The notes under the pieces were generated by a model, which had not been told where the DNA came from, searched no databases, and worked only from the letters and a program-made list of their open reading frames with translations. Below, piece by piece: positions 27,349 to 35,813 of a stretch of 64,000 nt of DNA; the first letter of the stretch is position 1, and the number at the start of each line of letters is the position of its first letter. The translations under genes were made by a program, and so were the position numbers. The DNA is from Aurantimonas sp. 22II-16-19i. GTDB taxonomy: Bacteria > Pseudomonadota > Alphaproteobacteria > Rhizobiales > Rhizobiaceae. Location of the stretch: NCBI RefSeq assembly GCF_002088275.1, contig NZ_AQQS01000001.1, forward strand, positions 310,001 to 374,000, given 5' to 3'.

Positions 27349-28224
27349 TCACCCAATCGGCTGGCGCTTCACCTTCGTCAGGGCCGTCTCGAACGCTTCG
27401 TCCGGCACGAAGAAGTCAGCCATCGGCACGCCGGTCTCGGGGCCGTATTTGGCAAAGTCGGTGACGCCTTCCTCCATCAGGACGAGTTCGTCGACGAGGA
27501 AGCGCCCGGTATACTCGCGAGACGGCTTCGTCAGGATCGCATGCGCGGCGTCCGCCACGATGTCTGCCGACCGGCTCATCGAGGCCAGCGGCGCGCCGCC
27601 GAGGACGTTCCTCACCGCCGCCGTGTCGATCACCGTCAGCGGCCAGAGCGAGTTGGCGGCGATGCCGTCGGCCTTCAGCTCCTCGGCGAGCCCCAGCGTC
27701 ACCATCGACATGCCGAACTTCGCCATCGAATAGGCGACATGGCCGGAAAACCACTTCGCCTGCATGTCGAGGGGCGGCGACAGCGTCAGGATATGAGGGT
27801 TCTCGGCCTTCTTCAGATGCGGGATGCAGCATTTGGAGACGAGGAACGTGCCCCGCGCATTCACGCCGTTCATCAGGTCGTAGCGCTTCATGTCGGTCGA
27901 CAGCGTATCGGTCAGCTGGATCGCCGAGGCGTTGTTGACGCAGATGTCGATGCCGCCGAAATGCGCGACGGCCTTTTCGACCGCGGCCTCCACCTGGGCG
28001 TCGTCGCGGATGTCGCAGAGCACCGCGAGCCCCTTGCCGCCCGCTGCCTCGATCTCCGCGACGGCGGTGTGGATCGTGCCGGGCAGCTTCGGATGCGGCT
28101 GGTCGGTCTTCGCCGCGATGACGACGTTGGCGCCGTCCCGCGCCGCCCTCAGCGCGATGGCGAGGCCGATGCCGCGCGATCCGCCGGACATGAAGATGGT
28201 CTTGCCGTTCAAGGTGCCGGCCAT
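27349..28224 (-). CDS. Short-chain dehydrogenase, HSDL2-like
   Basis: A 291-residue SDR with the nucleotide motif GGSRGIGLAIA, the structural NNAS motif and active-site YSMAK. The segment AAKTDQPHPKLPGTIHTAV after the second strand is diagnostic for the hydroxysteroid-dehydrogenase-like 2 group, whose members are linked to fatty-acid metabolism; the true substrate is unknown. The reading frame extends far upstream, but the ATG at 28224 has an excellent ribosome site (GGAGGAGA) and begins the conserved MAGTLNGKTIFMSGGS. A perfect palindrome, TTGACGTTTACGTCAA, lies 17 bp upstream and is probably the operator of this gene. Confidence 0.9.
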   Translation of the reverse strand: MAGTLNGKTIFMSGGSRGIGLAIALRAARDGANVVIAAKTDQPHPKLPGTIHTAVAEIEAAGGKGLAVLCDIRDDAQVEAAVEKAVAHFGGIDICVNNASAIQLTDTLSTDMKRYDLMNGVNARGTFLVSKCCIPHLKKAENPHILTLSPPLDMQAKWFSGHVAYSMAKFGMSMVTLGLAEELKADGIAANSLWPLTVIDTAAVRNVLGGAPLASMSRSADIVADAAHAILTKPSREYTGRFLVDELVLMEEGVTDFAKYGPETGVPMADFFVPDEAFETALTKVKRQPIG

Positions 28225-28240
28225 GGTTCGTCTCCTCCGA

Positions 28241-28256
28241 TTGACGTTTACGTCAA
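28241..28256. promoter_or_regulatory. Palindromic operator ahead of the SDR gene
   Basis: TTGACG-TTTA-CGTCAA at 28241-28256 is a perfect 6+6 bp dyad, and the flanking bases suggest a longer contact. It sits 17 bp upstream of the SDR start. It resembles sites bound by regulators of fatty-acid and branched-chain amino-acid breakdown (LiuR- or TetR-type) in proteobacteria; the protein that binds here is not in the window. Confidence 0.6.
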
Positions 28257-28437
28257 AGTGGACCGCGACGGGCGATGACGCAAGCGCTGTTTGCCGCGCG
28301 GCGAGGCTCTTGCGCGACCGTGACGTCCGATGGCCGAGAAAATCCACCGCCTGTCGCATCCTTGCGCCGACCGGTCCGACTTTTCGCCGCCCCGCCCTAA
28401 CTGCGTCGGCGACGAGACCTGACGAGAGGCCCGAGAC

Positions 28438-29406
28438 ATGTCCGGCAAATCCATCGATCACGCTTTCACCGCCGAAAGCGCCACCGGCGCGGCGAGCGAT
28501 CCGACCTATGCCGGCGCCCTCTCCTTCATGCGCCGGCGCTATACCAAGGACGTCTCGGGCACCGACGTCACCGTCTGGGGCGTGCCCTTCGACAGCGCCG
28601 TGTCCAATCGCCCGGGCGCCCGTTTCGGGCCGCAGGCGCTGCGGCGAGCCTCCGCGATCTTCGACAACGATCCGCAATATCCCTTCGACCGGGATCTCTT
28701 CGCCTCCCTCGCGGTCGCCGACTATGGCGACTGCCGGCTCGACTACCGCCTGCCGGAGACCGCCCATGCGACGATCGAGGCTGAGGCAGCTTCCATCCTG
28801 AAAGCCACCGGCTTCCTCCTGACCCTCGGCGGCGATCACTCGATCACCTACCCGCTCCTGAAGGCCCATGCGGAACGCCGCGGCAAGCTGTCGCTCCTCC
28901 AGTTCGACGCCCATCAGGACACCTGGCCCGTCGCCAGCGGGGCGGACGGCAGCCCCCGCGTCGATCACGGCTCCTTCGTCGCCCAGGCCGTCGTGGACGG
29001 GCTGATCGACCCGGCGACCTCCATCCAGGTCGGCATCCGCACCCATGCGCCGGAGACCTGCGGCATCGAGATCCTCGGCGGCGAGACCATCGAGGAGATG
29101 ACGAGCGCCGCGATCGCCGAGCGGATCCATGCGCGCACCGGCGGCACCGACGTCTATCTCACCTTCGACATCGACTGCCTCGACGCCGCCTTCGCGCCCG
29201 GCACCGGCACCCCTGTCGCCGGCGGCCCGTCCAGCGCGAAGATGCTGGCGGTGCTGCGGCATCTGAAGAACCTGCAGCTTATCGGCGCCGACGTCGTCGA
29301 GGTGTCGCCGCCCTACGACCACGCCGACATCACCGCCATCGCCGGCTCGACGGTGGCCATGTACGTCCTCGGCATTCTGGCAGAAAAGAAGGCCCACGCG
29401 ACGTGA
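28438..29406 (+). CDS. speB: Agmatinase / ureohydrolase
   Basis: A 322-residue ureohydrolase with the binuclear manganese site: LGGDHSIT, LLQFDAHQDTW and LTFDIDCLDAAFAPGTGTP. The family removes urea from agmatine, arginine or related guanidino compounds; the PGTGTP end and overall form favour agmatinase, making putrescine, but paralogues with guanidinobutyrate or other substrates look the same. It is divergent from the SDR gene (213 bp apart) and stands as a single gene. Confidence 0.9.
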   Translation: MSGKSIDHAFTAESATGAASDPTYAGALSFMRRRYTKDVSGTDVTVWGVPFDSAVSNRPGARFGPQALRRASAIFDNDPQYPFDRDLFASLAVADYGDCRLDYRLPETAHATIEAEAASILKATGFLLTLGGDHSITYPLLKAHAERRGKLSLLQFDAHQDTWPVASGADGSPRVDHGSFVAQAVVDGLIDPATSIQVGIRTHAPETCGIEILGGETIEEMTSAAIAERIHARTGGTDVYLTFDIDCLDAAFAPGTGTPVAGGPSSAKMLAVLRHLKNLQLIGADVVEVSPPYDHADITAIAGSTVAMYVLGILAEKKAHAT

Positions 29407-29554
29407 AACCGGCAGAAGAAGCTCGCGATCCATCACCGTCGTAAGCTTGCGACACCAAACTTGAGTGGCACCGCGGCCGATTTTGGCTCACCTCTCTGCC
29501 TGGCCAGCCCAGGCGATTCGCGCTGTCCACCCGTTCTCCGAGGGGCCCCCGAGC

Positions 29555-30694
29555 ATGCAGACCATTCCCTTCATCGATCTTGCCACCCAGCGCGACCGGA
29601 TCCGGGCCGGCGTCGACCGGCGGATCGCCGCCGTGCTCGACCACGGCGCCTTCATCATGGGGCCGGAAATGCGCGAGCTCGAAGCCGAGCTGTCGCGCTT
29701 CTACGGCATGGAGCACACGCTCACCTGCGCGTCGGGCACCGACGCCCTCGCCTTGCCCCTGATGGCCTGGGACATCCGGCCGGGCGATGCGATCTTCTGC
29801 CCGAGCTTCACCTTCGCCGCGACCGCCGAGGTCGTCGCCTGGCTCGGCGCGACGCCCTATTTCGTCGATGTCGACGCTGCGACCTTCAACATGGACGTCG
29901 ACAGCCTCGAGGCCGCGATCGCCGAGGTCGAGGCGGAAGGCAAGCTGAAGCCCCGCGCGATCATCGCGGTCGATCTCTTCGGCCAGGCGGCGGACTATCC
30001 GGCGATCCGCAAGGTCGCCGACGCGCACGGCCTCAAGCTCATCTCCGACGCCGCGCAGGGCTATGGCGGCACGATCGACGGCAAGATGTCCAGCGTCTGG
30101 GCCGACGTCGTGTCGACCAGCTTCTTTCCGGCCAAGCCGCTCGGCTGCTATGGCGACGGCGGTGCCGTCCAGACCAATGACGGCGAGCTTGCGGCGATCA
30201 TGACCTCGCTGCGCGTCCACGGCCAGAATCTCGACGACAAATACGACAACATCCGCATCGGCATGAACGGCCGCATGGATACGCTGCAGGCGGCGATCCT
30301 GCTCGAGAAGCTGGCGATCTTCGAGGACGAGATCGAGGCGCGTGCCCGCATCGCGGCGCGCTACACCGACCGGCTCGCCGGCGCCGTGACGCCCCAGGCG
30401 CTGCTGCGCGACGCCGTCTCGACCTGGGCCCAGTACACGGTGCGCCTGCCGGAGGGCGTCGACCGCACGGCCGTCCAGGCGCGGCTGCGCGAGGCCGGCG
30501 TCCCAACGGCGATCTATTATCCCAAGCCCCTGCACCGCCAGACCGCCTATCGGCATTTTCCGGTGGCGCGCGGCGAACTTCCCGTCTCCGATGCCCTGTC
30601 GCGGGACGTCATCAGCCTGCCGATGCACGCCTATCTCGGCGCGGAGGCGCAGGACCATGTCGTCGAGACGCTGATCGCCGCGGTCGGGGCCTAG
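29555..30694 (+). CDS. DegT/DnrJ/EryC1/StrS aminotransferase
   Basis: A 379-residue PLP-dependent aminotransferase that would aminate a keto-sugar nucleotide. The PLP-binding Lys194 lies in FFPAKPLGCYGDGG, with the upstream SDAAQGYGG that contacts the cofactor and the early SGTDAL motif. Such enzymes make amino sugars for lipopolysaccharide or capsule (WecE/PglE type). It stands between agmatinase and argC rather than in a sugar cluster; the polysaccharide genes at 36-39 kb are 6 kb away. The ATG at 29555 begins the conserved PFIDL motif. Confidence 0.93.
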   Translation: MQTIPFIDLATQRDRIRAGVDRRIAAVLDHGAFIMGPEMRELEAELSRFYGMEHTLTCASGTDALALPLMAWDIRPGDAIFCPSFTFAATAEVVAWLGATPYFVDVDAATFNMDVDSLEAAIAEVEAEGKLKPRAIIAVDLFGQAADYPAIRKVADAHGLKLISDAAQGYGGTIDGKMSSVWADVVSTSFFPAKPLGCYGDGGAVQTNDGELAAIMTSLRVHGQNLDDKYDNIRIGMNGRMDTLQAAILLEKLAIFEDEIEARARIAARYTDRLAGAVTPQALLRDAVSTWAQYTVRLPEGVDRTAVQARLREAGVPTAIYYPKPLHRQTAYRHFPVARGELPVSDALSRDVISLPMHAYLGAEAQDHVVETLIAAVGA

Positions 30695-30813
30695 CCGTCT
30701 GCACTCGGACGCGCCGCCCCTCTGGACGCGGCCGGCAAATGCTGTAAACCCGCCGCATTCCCGGGCGCCCCATGCGATCGAGCCAGCCCGCCCGGCAATC
30801 CACGGAGACGGCC

Positions 30814-31869
30814 ATGGTTGAGAAGATCAGGATCGGCGTTCTCGGCGCCAGCGGCTACACGGGCGCCGATCTGGTGCGCCTCGCCGCCCGCCATCCGAAC
30901 ATGGAGATCGCGGTCCTGACCGCGAACAGCCATGCCGGCAAGCCGATGCGCGCCGTCTTCCGCCACTTCGCCCACATCGACCTGCCGGATCTCGTCACCG
31001 TCGACGAGGCCGACTGGGGTTCCGTCGACGCGGTGTTCTGCGGCCTGCCGCACGGCACCACCCACAAGATCACCCGCGAGATCTTCTCCAGCCATCCGAA
31101 CGTCAAGATCATCGACATGTCGGCGGATTTCCGGCTGCGCGATCCGGCGATCTACCAGGACTGGTACAATGTCGAGCACACGGCCACCGACATCCAGCCC
31201 GAGGCCGTCTACGGCCTGACCGAGGTCTACCGCGACGCGATCCGCGACGCCCGGCTGATCGCCTGCCCCGGCTGCTACCCGACGGCCGTCCTCCTGTCGC
31301 TGATCCCACTCGCCAAAGCCCGGCTGATCGATGCGTCCGACATCGTCATCGACGCCAAATCCGGCGTCTCCGGCGCCGGCCGCGGACTGAAGGAGAACAC
31401 CCTCTTCTGCGAGGCCGGTGAGGGTCTGTCCCCCTATGCCGTCGGCAAGCACCGGCACATGGCCGAGATCGAGCAGGAGGTCGGGCTTGCCGCCGGAATC
31501 GCCGACCTGCGCGTCAACTTCACCCCCCACCTCATCCCGATGAGCCGGGGCGAGCTCTGCACCAGCTACGTCAAGCTCGCCACCGGAGCAACCGCGGACG
31601 ACCTGCGCGACCAGCTCGTCGAGACCTATGCGAAGGAGCCCTTCGTCACCGTCGCCGACGAAGGCGTCCTGCCCCAGACCCAGATGGTGCGCGGCTCGAA
31701 CTACGTCGTCGTCAACGTCGTCCCGGACCGCATCCCCGGCCGGGCGATCGTCATCTCGACGCTGGACAATCTGGTGAAGGGCTCCGCCGGACAGGCGATC
31801 CAGAACTTCAACGTCGCCTACGGCATCGAGGAGACGACGGGCATCGAGCAGCTGCCGCTGTTTCCTTGA
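30814..31869 (+). CDS. argC: N-acetyl-gamma-glutamyl-phosphate reductase
   Basis: ArgC reduces N-acetylglutamyl phosphate to the semialdehyde with NADPH in arginine synthesis. The 351-residue protein has the NADP motif GASGYTGADL and the active-site Cys154 in ACPGCYPTA. It is the longer ArgC type 1 form. The in-frame ATG at 30772 would add 14 non-conserved residues, so 30814 is preferred. Together with agmatinase it suggests a loose arginine/polyamine neighbourhood, although there is no operon. Confidence 0.96.
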   Translation: MVEKIRIGVLGASGYTGADLVRLAARHPNMEIAVLTANSHAGKPMRAVFRHFAHIDLPDLVTVDEADWGSVDAVFCGLPHGTTHKITREIFSSHPNVKIIDMSADFRLRDPAIYQDWYNVEHTATDIQPEAVYGLTEVYRDAIRDARLIACPGCYPTAVLLSLIPLAKARLIDASDIVIDAKSGVSGAGRGLKENTLFCEAGEGLSPYAVGKHRHMAEIEQEVGLAAGIADLRVNFTPHLIPMSRGELCTSYVKLATGATADDLRDQLVETYAKEPFVTVADEGVLPQTQMVRGSNYVVVNVVPDRIPGRAIVISTLDNLVKGSAGQAIQNFNVAYGIEETTGIEQLPLFP

Positions 31870-31894
31870 GCGACAATCGGTTCGGCGGCATCGA

Positions 31895-32197
31895 TCAGTG
31901 GTCGCCGAGCCAAGAGTCGACATTGCGCCCGCCCCAGTAGACACCGAGGATCGTGACAGCCTGCGGATCGACCGAAAAGGCAATCGTCACCCGTCGACGA
32001 AACCCCACCAGGCGGAGACCGGGCCGGAGATCGTCTCGTGCCCGCCCGCGATCGGGGAATTGCGTCAGGCCGGCGCAATACTCGATGATGGAATCAACGA
32101 AAGCTGCGGCAGTCGTCACGGAGCTTCGCGCGGCGATGTAACCTTCGATGGCGTCCAAATGCTCTGTCGCTTCGAAAGAGAAGATGACCGCACGCAC
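31895..32197 (-). CDS. parE: RelE/ParE-family toxin
   Basis: A 100-residue basic protein of the RelE/ParE superfamily. It has the family order: helical N-terminus with HLDAIEGYIA, a middle FVDSIIEYCAGL helix, then the RARDDLRPGLRLVGFRRRVTIAFSV strand region and ILGVYWGGRN. ParE-type members poison gyrase, RelE-type members cut mRNA at the ribosome; the lack of the RelE catalytic Lys/His set and pairing with a ParD-like antitoxin favour ParE. It starts 6 bp after the antitoxin gene stop. Confidence 0.88.
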   Translation of the reverse strand: MRAVIFSFEATEHLDAIEGYIAARSSVTTAAAFVDSIIEYCAGLTQFPDRGRARDDLRPGLRLVGFRRRVTIAFSVDPQAVTILGVYWGGRNVDSWLGDH

Positions 32198-32203
32198 CGC
32201 CAG

Positions 32204-32470
32204 TCAGCGAGCGTTGCGGCGAGCGCGTCTTGCAGCGAGTTCCTCTTTGACTTCCGCCGCTGAAAAACCGCGCGACGGGTCACGCTTCATGCGGTCATAG
32301 GTCGGCACGACGTCCTCCTGGAGCCAGCGCTCCAGATCATCGTCTCCGCGATTGAGAGCCCTCAGGCCCTCCTCGATCACTTCGCTCGAACTCTCGTATT
32401 CCCCCGACGCCACCTTTCGTCGAACAAAGCCTTCCATCTCTTCCGACAGCTTGATCGTGAGTTCAGACAT
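32204..32470 (-). CDS. parD: ParD-family antitoxin
   Basis: An 88-residue protein with an N-terminal ribbon-helix-helix DNA-binding domain (SELTIKLSEEMEGFVRRKV, then YESSSEVIEEGLRAL) and a charged C-terminal arm that would wrap the toxin. ParD proteins neutralise ParE and repress their own promoter. It is the first gene of the pair and is immediately followed by the toxin gene. Sitting between argC and a hydrolase gene, the pair is a lone chromosomal insertion with no other mobile signs. Confidence 0.88.
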   Translation of the reverse strand: MSELTIKLSEEMEGFVRRKVASGEYESSSEVIEEGLRALNRGDDDLERWLQEDVVPTYDRMKRDPSRGFSAAEVKEELAARRARRNAR

Positions 32471-32574
32471 GAGAGGCCCTCAATTCCACAACGCACGGAG
32501 ACAATAACTCAGGCCTTGGCGTCTCGCCATCTAGCCATTCGCGTTCCAGGTTGAGCGACCGTCAAACGCAAATC

Positions 32575-32602
32575 GCCGGCCAGTCGTTTCCGACAGGCCG
32601 GC
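32575..32602 (-). terminator. Terminator hairpin after the dienelactone hydrolase gene
   Basis: GCCGGCC (32575-32581) and GGCCGGC (32596-32602) pair, and on the minus strand an inner TGTCG-GAAA-CGACT stem with one mismatch closes on a GAAA tetraloop, followed by GATTTGCG. It lies 34 bp past the hydrolase stop. Confidence 0.6.
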
Positions 32603-32635
32603 AATTCGAGATCTGAATGAGACGATCGTAAGAGC

Positions 32636-33409
32636 TCAGCTCTCCTTCGCCAGATACCGCGTCATGAAGCTCTGGAACGCCTCCCACGACTCCTCGTCCG
32701 CCACCTCGCGGTAGCGATCGGAGCCGAACACGGTGAAGGCGTGCGGCGCGCCGGAATAGACCTCGAGTTCGTAGGTGATGCCCTTCTCCTCCAGCGTCTT
32801 GGCGAGCGCCGTCGCCTCGTCGACCGTCACCGAGGTGTCGCCGCCGCCTTGGGCGATCAGGATCGGCGCGGTGCCGTCCGGATAGCTCTGCCCCTCGGGC
32901 GTCGCCAGCGTGCCGTGGAAGCTGGCGTAGCCGGCGACGTTCTCCGCTTTCCCGGAGCGGGCGAGTTCGAGGACGCCGGCCCCGCCGAAGCAGTAGCCCA
33001 TGACCACCGCCTCGGTCTCGCCCGACTGCTCGCGCGCCGTTTCGAGGCCTGCGGTGACGCGGGTGAGCATGGCTTCCCGGTCCTCGTAGAGCTTGCCGGT
33101 CTCGGCCTTGCGCGCGTCCATGCTCTCCGGCCGGTTGCCCTTGCCGAACATGTCGAGGGCGAAGGCGTCGTAGCCGAGCTCGGCCAGCATGTCGGCGCGC
33201 TTCTTCTCGTAGTCGGTGAGGCCGTCCCAGTCGTGGATGACGAGGACGAGGCCCTTCGCCTCGCCGCTGGCGGGGGCGTAGTAGCCCTCGTAGTCGGCGC
33301 CGGCGGCCTGGTAGGTCACCGATTCGCCGGCCATGGCCGGCGCGGCGGCAACGGCCGCGAGTGCGGCACCCAATGCAGTCCCGAATGCGAGCCTGGCGGT
33401 GATCGTCAT
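32636..33409 (-). CDS. Secreted dienelactone hydrolase family protein
   Basis: An alpha/beta hydrolase of 257 residues. Residues 1-27 form a clear Sec signal peptide with an AMA cleavage site, so the enzyme is periplasmic, unlike classical dienelactone hydrolase. The nucleophile elbow is GYCFGG with a cysteine as in true dienelactone hydrolases, the acid Asp is in QGGGDTSV, and the His is in SGAPHAF. Lactone or ester substrates are likely, and it is not linked to the pca genes 6 kb away. It may be a general periplasmic esterase. Confidence 0.88.
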   Translation of the reverse strand: MTITARLAFGTALGAALAAVAAAPAMAGESVTYQAAGADYEGYYAPASGEAKGLVLVIHDWDGLTDYEKKRADMLAELGYDAFALDMFGKGNRPESMDARKAETGKLYEDREAMLTRVTAGLETAREQSGETEAVVMGYCFGGAGVLELARSGKAENVAGYASFHGTLATPEGQSYPDGTAPILIAQGGGDTSVTVDEATALAKTLEEKGITYELEVYSGAPHAFTVFGSDRYREVADEESWEAFQSFMTRYLAKES

Positions 33410-33684
33410 GCTGGTCCCTCCTCTGAAATCTCGTCAGGCGCAAGGGTAAGGGACGATCCGCGTCAGGCGAGCGACGGAGCGCCGAAATCGGCCCCCTCAC
33501 CGTTCAAAGCTTCGTGCAACCGTCCGTGATCGCGGGCCTTTCGGCTGCCTCGGCCGAACGCGAAAAAAATCCGCTCGCAAATGCTCCGATCGGGCTCGGA
33601 CAGCGGCGAGACGATTGCGCTTCGCCCGCGACTGTCGCATCGCTGGCGGACAACTCCTGTCTTCGAGACGAAGGGCGACAGACG

Positions 33685-34227
33685 ATGAACGAGATCTGGT
33701 TCCGCACCGGCGAGGCGACGGTGCTCGCGGCCGAGGGCCAATATACCGACGCCATGCCGGAGGTGCTGATCGGCTCGGTGAAGGGGCCGGTCGGCCAGGC
33801 CTTCGCCGGCATGATGGGCCAGGTCCAGGGCCACACCCGCATGTTCGTCGTGCGCGACATCAACCAGATGGTCCGCCCGGCCACGATGATGACCACCAAG
33901 GCGACGATCGAATCGCTCGCCTATGTCGAACTCCTCGGCGGCGTGGTCCAGGCGGCGACGGGCGACGCCATCGTCGACTGCCTCATCGACGGCACGCTGC
34001 CGAAGGAGATGGCCGACGAGATCTGCATGATCATCATGATCTGGCTCGATCCGCGCTGCGCCGACCATGCCGAGCTCGACCAGGCGGATCTCTACCGGAC
34101 CAATTACGAGGCGACCAAGCTCGCCATCGCAAGGGCCATGACGGGCGAGCCGAGCGTCGAGACGCTGATCGCCAACCGCAAAACCGTCAAGCACTACGCG
34201 CTGGACGGCGTCGTCGATTACGACTGA
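33685..34227 (+). CDS. Formaldehyde-activating-enzyme-like protein without catalytic His
   Basis: A 180-residue homologue of Fae, which joins formaldehyde to tetrahydromethanopterin in methylotrophs. The best marker is the C-terminal block NYEATKLAIARAMTGEP, nearly the same as in Fae. The active-site His17 of Methylorubrum Fae (AHIDLIIG) is replaced in a gap-free alignment by Met24 (AMPEVLIG), so the known reaction is doubtful. No other tetrahydromethanopterin gene is in the window. It is a single gene between two genes on the opposite strand. Such Fae-like paralogues occur in non-methylotrophs and their role is not settled. Confidence 0.85.
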   Translation: MNEIWFRTGEATVLAAEGQYTDAMPEVLIGSVKGPVGQAFAGMMGQVQGHTRMFVVRDINQMVRPATMMTTKATIESLAYVELLGGVVQAATGDAIVDCLIDGTLPKEMADEICMIIMIWLDPRCADHAELDQADLYRTNYEATKLAIARAMTGEPSVETLIANRKTVKHYALDGVVDYD

Positions 34228-34357
34228 GGGCGGGACGGGGTCGGCGCACTGCCTCTACGAGATGCCGGTTCTTCGACGGACTTGGTGTCGTAGCCGATGC
34301 CGCACGGCATCGGCAGGCAGATGAAAAAATGCGGCCCGCCCGTCCTCGCAATGACCG

Positions 34358-35458
34358 TCAGGCGGTCAGGGCCGCAGGCCGGGCGCCCACCGCCGGATAC
34401 CCGCCCTGCAGGCTGCGCGCATGGATCACCGCCGCCGCCAGCACGATCAGCCCGCCGGCCTGGTGCATCAGCGCCAGATCGATCGGCACGACCATCAAAA
34501 GCGTAGCGATGCCGATCCCCGCCTGGGCGACAACGAGGCCGAGAAGAACGACCGCCCCTCGCGCATGCCGCGTGCCCGGCTCAGCGCGCCACAGCGTCAG
34601 CGCGTGGGCGAGAGCTGCCGCAAGCAGCAGATAGGCGCCGCAGCGGTGGACGAACTGCACGGTCAGATGGCTCTCGAAGAAGTTCCGCCAGACCGGCTCC
34701 ATCGCCAGGAGGCCGGAGGGAATCAGCGAACCGTCCATCAGCGGCCAGGTGTTGTAGATGAGCCCGGCCCGCAGCCCCGCGACGAGGCCGCCGAGATAGA
34801 TCTGGACGAGTGCCAAGCCGAGCAGAGCGATCGCAAAGCGTCTCGAGAAACCAGGCGCTCTTTCCACATGGGGTCGCGCCTTCAGCCCCCGCGCCACCCA
34901 GAGCGTTGCCGCGAAGATGATGCAGGCGATCGTCAGATGGGTGGCGAGCCGGTACTGGCTGACCTCGGTGCGGTCGACGAGGCCCGAGGCCACCATCCAC
35001 CAGCCGATCGCCCCCTGCAGGCCGCCGAGGCAGAGCAGGCCGACGAGCCGCGGCTTCAGGAACGGCTCCAGCCGCCCCGTCATCCAGAAGAAGGCGAGCG
35101 GCAGGGCGAAGACGATGCCGACGCCGCGGGCGAGCAGCCGATGGCTCCATTCCCACCAGTAGATGGTCTTGAACCCGTCGAGGCTCATCCCGCGATTGAT
35201 CTGGTCGTATTGCGGGATCTTCTTGTAGAGCTCGAACTCTTCCTGCCATTCCGCGGCCGACAAGGGCGGGATCACGCCATGGATCGGCTTCCATTCGGTG
35301 ATCGACAGGCCGGATTCGGTGAGGCGCGTCGCGCCGCCGACGACGACGAGGGCGAAGACCACCAGCGCGACGACGTAGAGCCAGAGGCGCACGGCTTTTC
35401 TGTCGCGTTCGCGGCTGGTTGCGGGCTGGTGTTCGAGGCTATAGGCAAGGGTGCTCAT
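34358..35458 (-). CDS. ctaA: Heme A synthase (COX15/CtaA)
   Basis: CtaA oxidises the C8 methyl group of heme O to give heme A for aa3-type cytochrome oxidase. The protein (366 residues from the ATG at 35458; a TTG at 35479 is also in frame) has eight hydrophobic helices in two similar halves, with paired heme-ligand histidines in [11 protein letters not shown] and in [10 protein letters not shown] and the type 2 motif [19 protein letters not shown] divergent DUF2842 gene starts 120 bp away, the usual rhizobial arrangement. Confidence 0.95.
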   Translation of the reverse strand: MSTLAYSLEHQPATSRERDRKAVRLWLYVVALVVFALVVVGGATRLTESGLSITEWKPIHGVIPPLSAAEWQEEFELYKKIPQYDQINRGMSLDGFKTIYWWEWSHRLLARGVGIVFALPLAFFWMTGRLEPFLKPRLVGLLCLGGLQGAIGWWMVASGLVDRTEVSQYRLATHLTIACIIFAATLWVARGLKARPHVERAPGFSRRFAIALLGLALVQIYLGGLVAGLRAGLIYNTWPLMDGSLIPSGLLAMEPVWRNFFESHLTVQFVHRCGAYLLLAAALAHALTLWRAEPGTRHARGAVVLLGLVVAQAGIGIATLLMVVPIDLALMHQAGGLIVLAAAVIHARSLQGGYPAVGARPAALTA

Positions 35459-35578
35459 GGATGACGGCTTTGCACCCAAAGGCGGCCGCGATCAAGAACG
35501 AGCCGTGGGGCGAACGGTCGCAAGGCCGTGAAGGCCCGGCGGCGGGCGCAACCTCGACACAGCTCCAGGGAGGCAACG

Positions 35579-35788
35579 ATGCCGGTCAGGCTGAAGAAGT
35601 TCATCGGCACGATCGTCCTGATCCTGCTCGTCGTCGTCTATGCCGTCCTGGCGACCGCCTATGCCTCGCTGCATCTGGCGGATGCGAGCGGCTGGGTCCA
35701 CCTTCTCTACTTCTTCTTCACCGGCATTCTCTGGGTCGTGCCCGCGATGGTCCTGATTCGCTGGATGGAGACGAAGCCGAAGGGCTGA
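35579..35788 (+). CDS. DUF2842 membrane protein
   Basis: A 69-residue protein with two hydrophobic helices (about residues 8-30 and 40-60) and a short basic end, matching DUF2842 in length and in the LKKFIGTIVL and GILWVVPAMVLIRWM stretches. GGGAGG precedes the ATG. Its constant place beside ctaA in rhizobia hints at a link with cytochrome oxidase assembly, but no function is proven. It converges with the CpsD-like gene, 25 bp apart. Confidence 0.88.
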   Translation: MPVRLKKFIGTIVLILLVVVYAVLATAYASLHLADASGWVHLLYFFFTGILWVVPAMVLIRWMETKPKG

Positions 35789-35813
35789 GGCCCCCGCCTT
35801 CCCCTCTCGGCTC

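Noticed and set aside
28225-29436. The upstream extension of the SDR reading frame
   Set aside because: It is antisense to agmatinase, and the strong ribosome site and conserved start at 28224 define the true gene.
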